Below, piece by piece: positions 56,447 through 64,000 of a DNA stretch of 64,000 nt. A program made the position numbers and the translations under genes. The notes beneath the pieces are model-generated. The model was not told the origin of the DNA. It saw only the letters and a program-made list of their open reading frames with translations, and did not search any database. The stretch comes from Alligator mississippiensis (lineage: Eukaryota > Chordata > Crocodylia > Alligatoridae): the NCBI RefSeq assembly GCF_030867095.1, contig NC_081830.1, forward strand, positions 36,129,832 through 36,193,831, in the 5' to 3' direction. How positions within the stretch are numbered: position 1 is the stretch's first letter; each line of letters opens with the position of its first letter.

Positions 56447-56595
56447 AATCATAGAGAAGAAGGGCTGAAAGGGACCTCCAGAGGTCATCTAGTCCAACCT
56501 CCTGCCTGAGGCAGGACCATCCCTGTCCAAACCATCCCATACAAATCTGTTGTCTAGCCTCTTAGTAAAACTAATCATCCCTAACACAACACAAC
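56447..56595 (-). repeat. CR1 3'-region fragment
   Basis: 'aatcatagagaagaagggct' and 'gacctccagaggtcatctag' followed by 'gcaggaccatccctgtc' is the reverse of a CR1 3' UTR. Confidence 0.8.
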
Positions 56596-56636
56596 ACATA
56601 GCACCATAACCTGCCAAAGATAAAGCGGGGAGACGA

Positions 56637-58463
56637 TAGTTTCATAGTTGATAGGGTCGGAAGGGACCTCAGTAGATCATCAAGTCCAACCCCCTGCCAT
56701 GCTGGAAAGAGTACTGGGGTCAAACGACCCTGGCTAAGTGATTATCCAGACTCTTTTTGAAGAACCCCAGGGTAGGAATGAGCACCACTTCCCTTGGAAG
56801 TTGGTTCCAGCTCCTAGCCACCCTGAATGTGAAGTAGCACCTCCTGATGTCTAGCATGAATCTACTTTCAGTCAACTTATGGCCGTTTTTCCTTATTACT
56901 CCCGGTAGTGCTCAGGGGAACAGGGAATCTCCCATAGCTTGCTGGTCCTCCCAGTTTGTAGACTTCTCTTGTGGAGGCTGAACAGGTTCAGGTCCTGTAG
57001 CCTCCACTCGTAGGGCCTGACTTGCTGTCCCCTGATCATGCAAGTGGCCCTCCTCTGGACCCTCTCAATGCTGTCCACATCTCTCCTGAAGTGTGGCGTC
57101 CAGAACTCCAACTGTGGCCTGACCGGTATCACATAGAGGGGGAGGATCACCCCTGTCATGACCCAATGATTGTGTGTGTACTTCAGCACTGCAGAATTAT
57201 TTCCCGCCACATGGAACGTTCTTTGCACGGTGCAATTCTCAGCTGCAGAGAGAAAAACCCCGGTGCAAAGAGTTCCCGCCAGGCGTATGCAAATTTGTGC
57301 CCCCTATTGGCTGTTTCTAAATTATTCCCACGTGGCAGCTAGCGATTGGCTTGCTAGCCGTATAAGAGGCTTGAGCAGTTTCCACCCAAGCCGGAGATCT
57401 CTGAGAATCTCGGGAGGACCCCAAGATCCCCGATTCCGAGAATTCCGGAAGAAATCCGAGAGAATTCTGGAGAGAATTCCATGATTACTTTGTGGACTTC
57501 TACGTAAATCTCGGACTGACTGGTGGTCTGATCAGCTACCAAGAATCTCTCCCCATCACCGAACGATCCCGACGTATCCCTACCCTGCACGCTCATCGAG
57601 AGTCATATTTCGGACTCTCATTTCGTTATCCAGAGCTTTGTCCAGTTCATTTTGCAGAGCCTAGCAAACTCTGTGTGTGTGTGTCTTCGGTGGAGCCTAG
57701 CAAACTCCATGTGTGTTTGTCTGTAACTGCAACGCAAGCAAGTCTTTCTGCCTGCACTGCGACCACCTACGGTGTAAGTAAAGTTTTCTTTGTTCAACCG
57801 TACAAGTCCGTGCCTAATCCTAGTCCGTCGTGCCAAATTTCCCCGCCCACGTGCCCAGGCTGCTGGCCACAGCCCCTCGGCCCCAACATCCCCCTTGGAC
57901 CTGCTCGTGATACATCTGTGGATACATGACAAGGTGCGGTTAGCCTTCCTGACTGCGTCCCCACACTGTCGGCCCATGTTCATTTTGGAATCAATAATGA
58001 CTCCAAGATCCTTTTCTGCCTCTGTGCTAATGAGAAGGGAGTTCCCCAGCCTGTAAGTATGCTCCTGGTTCTTCCTGCCCAGGTGCAATACCTTGCACTT
58101 GTCCGTTTTTAAACCCATCCTGTTCTCATCCGCCCATCCCTGTAACCTGTCCAGATCTAGTTGTAGACTGTCCCTCTCCTCCAGCATGCCAACTTCTCCC
58201 CACATCTTAGTGTCATCCACGAATTTGAACAAGGTGCTTTTCACCCCCTCATCCAAGTTGCTGATGAAGATGTTGAATAGTGTGGGCCCGAGGACCAAGC
58301 CCTGGGGGACTCCACTGCTCGCATCCCTCCAGGTCAAAGAAGACCTGTCCACCACCACTCTCTACCTGAATGGGTGTGGCCCTCCAACCAATTTGCGTCC
58401 CATCTGACTGTGTAGGCATCGACACCACAGTCGCCTAATTTCTTAATGAGAATGCGGTAAGAG
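56637..58463 (-). pseudogene. CR1 LINE (minus), split by solo LTR
   Basis: From 58463 down: RT palm (SGVPQGLVLGPTLFNIFISN, then FKFVDDTKMWGE, VDD in place of ADD), thumb (KVLHLGRKNQEHTYRLGNSL), then the RT C-terminal part at 57140-56896 (RPQLEFWTPHFRRDVDSIER) and the CR1 3' UTR to 56637. The solo LTR at 57154-57888 separates the halves. Same subfamily as the copy at 44257-47110 but truncated earlier at its 5' side. Confidence 0.88.
57154..57888 (+). mobile_element. Solo LTR (LTR-D family, plus), 735 bp
   Basis: Starts TGTCATGACCC, ends GGCCCCAACA. The near-duplication ACCCC (57149-57153) / TCCCC (57889-57893) flanks it. It contains CACGTGG and GATTGG boxes, then GTATAAGAGG (57359) as TATA box. 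It shares long stretches with the reverse complement of 44475-45447 ('gctagcgattggcttgctag' in both). It has two copies of 'gagcctagcaaactc' (57658 and 57693), where the other LTR has three related copies. Confidence 0.83.
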
Positions 58464-58939
58464 ACAGCAGACAACACCCTGCTTTTGTAAAAGGTTGTTA
58501 ACATAGGCTCAAGTGATTCCAGGTTGAGGACCATACTTCTTGCTACAGAAGAAAGCAAAAACTCCAACAGTCCATATCAATCTGACCATGGGGTACAATT
58601 CCTTCTTGAACCCACATACAGCAATTGCTTTAACCCTGAGCAGGGGGAGGATGGCGGGAGTTCCTTTAGCCAGGAATCTCAGGGTTTTAGTCCCAGCAGG
58701 AGCACTGGCACACCCCAGTCACAATCCCCAGCTTTCTCTGCAACCAACACCCAATGCCTCTGGTGAAAGCTTAAGAAAGAAGATGAAGAAGAAAATCTTT
58801 GACACATGTAGCAGAAAGGAGGTGGGGGGATTCTTTCAAGCTACATGAGGCAACCATCAAAGTCCAGAAGAATGGGAAGGTTGATATCCAGAAACATGGG
58901 AAATACCCAGCAGAACATGGGCATATCTATGCCTACATC
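58464..58939. other. No feature recognised
   Basis: Intergenic sequence between two CR1 pieces. No gene is supported. Confidence 0.45.
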
Positions 58940-59085
58940 ATCCCTGACCAGTGGCTGTCCAACCTCTTCTTGAACACCTCCAAGGATAGAGAGTCCACAA
59001 CTTCCCTAGGGAGCCTGTTCCCCTCCCTAACTGTTCTAACGGTGAAGAGTCCTGCCTCCTGGCCTCTTCTCTCTATCCTTTAGAC
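58940..59085 (-). repeat. CR1 3'-region fragment
   Basis: 'gtccaacctcttcttgaaca' then 'cctccaaggatagagagtcc' and 'acaacttccctagggagcct' is the reverse of CR1 3' UTR text. Confidence 0.65.
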
Positions 59086-59771
59086 CAGGAGTATCTAACT
59101 CACCCATCCCATGGGCTAGATGAGGGGCACAGGGTCAGTCTTCTGACTGGATCAGGCCGATTGACCTACCCCACATGTTGGATCCAAACCATTGGACTGG
59201 TCCAGCGTAGGCACCACATGCAATGTGTGCCCTGGACTAGCCATTTGTGCTGCTTGCACTGCATGCATCAGCTGAGCACAATGTGTCCTATGCAGCATTC
59301 ACCCACCCTGGCCCTGTGCACGGTATGGGGCACCTGCAGCAGCCCAGCCCTGAAAACTGGATACAGCACATGGGTCCAGTCTCTGGGCCCAATCCCAAAC
59401 ATCTCTGGATTCAGTGCTCACCCCAGACTGGTTCTATGTGCCGGCTCTAGCCCAGTGCATGGCACACAGTGCATAGCCCTGGGGCTGGTCCAGAGCACCT
59501 GCTGTATGTGGCACCCATGCCAGCCTGGCCCTGCACACTAGATCTAGCATGGATGGCCCATCTGTGGGCCTGATCAGGGCTGGCCCTGAATCTGGTTTGC
59601 AGGGCTGGTCTGGCATGGGAATCACACATAGCATGCACTCCAGAACAGCCCCATGCCAGGTGCAGCCTGTGTCAAACAGTCTCCATGAACCACATGCAGT
59701 GCACAAGGCCAAGACCACCTCATGCTGCATGCAGCACGCAGCACTTTGGGCAGGATGATATGACACCCCTT
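59086..59771. mobile_element. hAT-type non-autonomous element
   Basis: Ends CAGGAGTATCTAACTCACCC and the complement of AAGGGGTGTCATATCATCCTG are a degenerate inverted pair of a common reptile hAT family ('ggggtgtcaaactca' type). Flanks CTTTAGAC (59078-59085) and CATTAGAA (59772-59779) agree at 6 of 8 positions. The interior is built from repeated 'catgcagtgcacaa'-like phrases and has no transposase. Confidence 0.6.
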
Positions 59772-59939
59772 CATTAGAAGACAGAGGAACAGGAACAACT
59801 TCAGCATCCTCTAGATGACAGCCAGGGCTCCAGGCTTCTCTTTCCAGTAGGTTCCACATGCTGTGATCTGACTCTGTTTACACGTATGAGTGCTTTGAAC
59901 TGTGAGGTCCCACCTCCCAAACTGTGCCCACCTTAGCTA

Positions 59940-60690
59940 AGTACAGACAGTCAAAAAGCCTGAGGCTGAATTGATTCAGTCTTTCCAGATTAGTCTAAAC
60001 TGCAGAGATTAAACTGAGAAACAACTGGACTCATGTTCCTTTTTGATTCAGGAAATGTAGCCACATGCCTGCAGTGGCTCAGGCCAGAAGCTGGGGCGGG
60101 CGGGGCTAGAGCACAGCTCGCTGGCACATAGCCAGCATGGGCTGTGTGTTCACTTCCTCTTCCTGCTGCCCCTGGAGTCTCTGGGATTTGCAGTCCAGAA
60201 TCACAGCAGCAAGACTTTGCAGTGTTGCTCATCACTTCCTCTTCTTGCTTCTAGGTACATTTGGGGTTTGTAGTCCACAGTTGCAGCCGGCAGTAATTTT
60301 TTAGCCAGGGCAAGGCAGGCCAGGGCAGGTCAGGGCACCATATTCAGGGGAAGAGAAATTTAATCTCCCTCCCCGGCCCCCGGCCCCCGGCCCCAGCCCC
60401 CAGCTGGAGTTTGCCTGCAGGGGGGGTAGTACCTGCCTACCCCTCTCCCCCTTCACATGAACCTTTCTCTGCAGCAGCAGACAGCCCAGCCCAGCCCCAC
60501 CCAGCCTAGGGCTGGAAAGCATGCTGGGATGCTGGGGGATTGTGATTTAAATTGAACCAGGAAGGGGTATGGGACACAAGTTTCATAAACTGCTTTGACT
60601 CAAAACAATTAAATCTGATACTAGATGTGATACTGAGCTTCTGTCCTGTTACAGATTTAAACCAGTTTCTGGTTATTTAATCCCTCCACC
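59940..60690 (-). repeat. Inverted relative of the 23.6-25.7 kb foldback repeat
   Basis: The complement of 60540-60680 contains 'cttcctggttcaatttaaat' and 'aatcccccagcatccc', matching 'cttcctggtttaagttaaac' and 'agtcccccaacatcc' at 23773-23810. GC-rich text near 60070-60130 and 60340-60500 resembles the unit interiors. The left end (59960-60060) roughly mirrors the right end, so this copy is a single foldback unit without the tandem amplification. Confidence 0.55.
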
Positions 60691-61837
60691 TACCATATGG
60701 CCTGCAGGGTCAGGGGACCACCCACTGGCTAAATCCCAGCACCTCTTTGAGAAGGTGAGATTAGTAACATGGTACTTCTTATCCATACCCCTCCACCTCC
60801 TGAGAACCTCTTAGAGCTGCAGTGCTATAATATCCCTCATATCTAGAGACAGCCAGTAGGGGACAGCATTGGACAAAGTGGGTGGGTTGCAGCTGAGTAG
60901 CCTGGTCAGGAGATGAATTTCTGGGCACCTGATGCTGGTCCAGATGGACCATAGCAACCTTTGCATGAAGGAGAATGGTGTGGGTTGTTTGTGAAATTAA
61001 TTCCCCAGCGTATTAATTATCAAGATTGTTACTATGCCACTCGGGGCATTCTTAGGAGCTGAGAATTGCAGGTAGGAGGGGTTTTTGTTTTGTTGTGGTT
61101 TAGTTTGGTTTGGTTTGGTTTGGGTTTTTTTAGCTGAAACACCTGCATTGTGGCTATTTGCTTTCTTGTCCAGATGGTGAAACCAAGGCACATAGCATTT
61201 GGGGCCAAAAAAGACCCTTATACCAGTCATTGCAAACTCCTGCAGAGCAGAAGAGACAGGATCCATGTAGCATTCCCTATGTCCTGCCCATCACACTGGC
61301 CTGAGCAACAGCCCTAAAACAGCCTAAAGGTTTGCTTTGTTTTACCAGCTTTTTCAGTTACTTCTGGTGAGTATTGTGGTATTTGTTCCTCAGCAATTGA
61401 CATGAAGAGAAATGAAGATTCAGCATCCTTTTTTTCTTTTTATGAACTCCACTATGGATTTTCCAAAATGCCTAACAGAATAACCACAGTATTGCCAGTC
61501 CACAAACATTAAAAAATCCTGAGCTAAGTGTCAAGAAATCATGATTCACCAAATTCCCCTTGATGCTGTTTGAGTAGATGGAAAGGTGAGATGGAGAGTC
61601 ACTTAAGAGGTGCTGCACTACTTTAGCATTGTACCCATCTTTCTGAAAGGCCCAGACCCAAAATATTGACACAGCATGAAGATCTCCCCTCAAAAGGATT
61701 CAAATTTATAGCCTGTTATTTCAATGATCAGCACTACTCCTCCCATGTGTCCATCACTGTAGGCTGCTGATAAACCAGTTCCTAAGGAAGCAGTGATTGT
61801 CAGAGGCATGAATTGCTTGTGAAGAGAGATGTTACAG
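60691..61837. other. No gene recognised
   Basis: Intergenic sequence leading to the OR pseudogene. A 'tttggtttggtttgg' short tandem lies at about 61105-61125. Confidence 0.45.
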
Positions 61838-62723
61838 CTTCCTCCTTGGTTTCTTTCTACTTCTCTACCTGGCCAATGTCCTGGCAAACCTGTCTGTGGT
61901 CTCCATCACTCTGTGGGCCCCACATCTCCACACCCTCATGTACTTCTTCATCAGCAAACTCTCTTTCACTGACATCTTCTACTCCTCCACCACAGTGCCT
62001 AAGCATCACGGTAGTTCTGGCACTGGCATGGGATGGCACTGGTGGGAGCCCCATATCCCATTGGGGCTACATCACAGATGTTCTTCTTTCACTTCTTCCA
62101 CTTCTTGGGCAGCACAGAGGCCATGCTTCTCACTGTCATGAGCTATGACTGCTACCTGGCCATGTGTTGGCCCCTGCACTACCCACTGCAGATGAACTGC
62201 CAGCTCTGCTGGGCCCTGGTTGGCTTAGTGTGGGCAGTGGACAATTAGCTTCTTTCACCCTCTCCTCCATGCCCTCATGGTATCACGCCTCTCCTTCTGC
62301 CATAAGTGACGCCTTGGGCACTTTTTCTGCTATGTGTTCCCTCTCCTTGAGCTCTCCTGCTGTGACATCCAGCTCAACCAAGTCCTCTTGGCTGGTGTCA
62401 CTGGCTCCATCATCTTGGGCTGTTTGACTCTTACTGTTGTGTCCGATGCACTTATTCTGAGGACCATTCTGGGCATGCATTAAGCAGAGGGTCTGCGAAA
62501 AACTTTCTCCACCTATGGGGCACACCTGACAGTGGCGGCCATCCACTATGTGTGCTCTGGGGCTATGTACCTGCAGCCAAATTCCCAGAGGTCTCTGGCT
62601 ACTGACAGGCTTGTGACAGTGCTGTACACAGGCAACACGCCTGTCCTGAACCCCCTCATCTACACCCTGTGCAACAAGGAAGTCATGGCCACTCTGAGGT
62701 GGATCGTAGCCAGGCAGGTGTGA
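61838..62723 (+). pseudogene. Olfactory receptor pseudogene, family 12-like
   Basis: DNA colinear with the intact OR gene at 53658-54596 from TM1 to the stop codon. Recognisable pieces in different frames: 'ctctgtgggccccacatctc' and MYFFISKLSFTDIFYSSTT (TM2), GSTEAMLLTVMSYDCYLAMC (TM3, Cys for the Arg of DRY), and SLATDRLVTVLYTGNTPVLNPLIYTLCNKEV (TM7, Cys for Arg). The N-terminal ~35 codons are absent. Several frameshifts, an insertion creating 'gacaattag' near 62240 and other stops inactivate it. Confidence 0.9.
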
Positions 62724-63808
62724 GCAAATGAGATTCTAGGCCTTTCTCCTCAAGAAAGCACCTGCTGTTACCTGGGATTTTCTGCCTCAGAGGGCTGGGA
62801 AATAAGACAGGATATTTTTCCTGTAGTGAGGACTGACTGCAGTTCAACCCAGTATGGGGGAACTGACCATTTCAGAGTATCTGGAACTTGCTACAGAGCC
62901 TTGGGAGCACCTAATGCCAGTCTACCCAGAGAATGGGTAATGAGAACTTTCCTTTGCTAGCAATCATCATGTTGGTCCAACCCCACTGCTGGGGAACTGG
63001 TTGGCCTGACTTGCAGGGACTGGGACAAGGGGCCTAGCCCCCCACTACCTCAATATATATAACCCTGCTGAAGAGTACGTAGGTTGCATGACCTGAGTAG
63101 CCTCATTAGGTGTGCAAAGTCAACAGGTCAAGGGTCTGTTTGTATCCATTCGTTGATTTGGGCTTTCAGTGTAATGAGCCAAGGAGGAAAGAAGGGCATA
63201 AACCTTTGTGTCACTTACCTGATCTTCTTCTCATTAGCCCTCCCTTTCCAGTATTTTCCCCCCATTTGGATGGCACACAGGGGCTGCAGGAGACACATGT
63301 ATGGGGACTGGACAGTTCTATGTGAGGTGGTGTAAAGGGTGGGGGAGAGCCCAGGAAGACTCCAGTGCAGGGTGCCCCCTTTTGAGAGCCTTCTGGCTGT
63401 GGCTGATAATATCTTCACTAGTAAAAGACATCTGAAGCTGAGATTGAGGGGCACTGCCTGAAGTGGGGAGCAGTGGCAATCCTGGTGTCAGGCAATCCTG
63501 AGCGGCAGCAGCCAGCCAGCGATAGGATCTCCAGCCTGCGATCCAGAGGGGGAGACTCATGTCGCCATCCCTTCCAGACTGGGATAGAAGGTAGAAGCCC
63601 CAAGGTGGTGAGTTCTTAGATAGACACTGACCACTGACACCAAAAGACCCATGGGGCTTGTTGTTTGGGATGAGTTTGGAGTGTTATTTGTTATTTGGAG
63701 TGTTGTTGTTTGGGATGATATTTGATATTCGAAGTATTTTGTTATTTGTGGAACTTGATAATTTGGCCTATTTAATTGCTGGATTAATTAATAATTGATA
63801 GGGGAGTT
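62724..63808. other. Spacer between OR pseudogene copies
   Basis: No gene is supported. AT-rich 'gttatttg' repeats occur at 63660-63745. Confidence 0.45.
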
Positions 63809-63809
63809 A

Positions 63810-64000
63810 GCAGCACAGAGGCCATGCTTCTCACTGTCATAAGCTATGACTGCTACCTGGCCATATGTTGGCCCCTGCACTACCCACTGCAGATGAACTG
63901 CCAGCTCTGCTGGACCCTGGTTGTCTTAGTGTGGACTGTGGACAATTAGCTTTTTTCACTCTCTCCTCCATGCCCTCATGGTATCATGCCTCTCCTTCTG
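63810..64000 (+). pseudogene. Second copy of the OR pseudogene, cut by window end
   Basis: Matches 62109-62299 with about 9 differences in 190 bases, including the same disabling 'gtggacaattagct' lesion. The match starts abruptly at 'cagcacagaggccatg', so the duplicated block begins inside TM3. It continues beyond the window. Confidence 0.9.

Overview
This is a repeat-dense vertebrate window, most likely from a reptile (crocodilian or turtle; crocodilian preferred). The evidence is many CR1 LINE copies with sauropsid-type 3' ends, a Penelope-like element, hAT and Harbinger elements, several retroviral families, intronless olfactory receptor (OR) genes and interrupted transferrin exons. There is no bacterial-style gene density and there are no operons. 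Only two intact host genes are visible, both ORs: 7237-8181 (+, OR4-like) and 53658-54596 (-, OR12-like). Three further OR remnants lie at about 60-250 (-), 61838-62723 (+) and 63810-64000 (+, cut by the window edge).

Layout. 0-9 kb: OR relic, CR1, two hAT elements with 8-bp target duplications, then the OR4-like gene. 9.5-11.5 kb: a Penelope-like element with long inverted arms. 12-17.4 kb: CR1 pieces, a 764-bp hAT foldback and a Harbinger MITE. 17.4-22.6 kb: an LTR element (LTR-C) with about 1-kb LTRs and no recognisable genes. 23.6-25.7 kb: a GC-rich array of ~600-bp units containing inverted repeats. 25.7-39.3 kb: two nested proviruses. The outer one (ERV-B, +) is strongly G-to-A altered. 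The inner one (ERV-A, 26608-34091, -) has nearly identical LTRs, a CAAG target duplication, and gag, partial pol and env. 39.3-40.5 kb: Harbinger transposase and a Myb-associated-like ORF. 41.8-49.7 kb: four C-terminal exons of a transferrin-family gene (with an in-frame stop) whose introns hold a CR1 split by a solo LTR. 50-59 kb: the OR12-like gene, SINE relics, and another CR1 split by a second solo LTR of the same family in the opposite orientation. 59-64 kb: hAT element, a relative of the 24-kb foldback repeat, and a duplicated OR pseudogene.

The most striking signal is in ERV-B. Across 37443-37962, all 32 G residues that I counted are followed by C or T, with no GG or GA dinucleotide. 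Catalytic codons and probable Trp codons of pol carry matching G-to-A changes. This is the signature of APOBEC-type editing of minus-strand cDNA, in a genome that should lack the mammalian APOBEC3 genes. Several surviving GG runs sit in short hairpins, including a perfect 40-bp palindrome.
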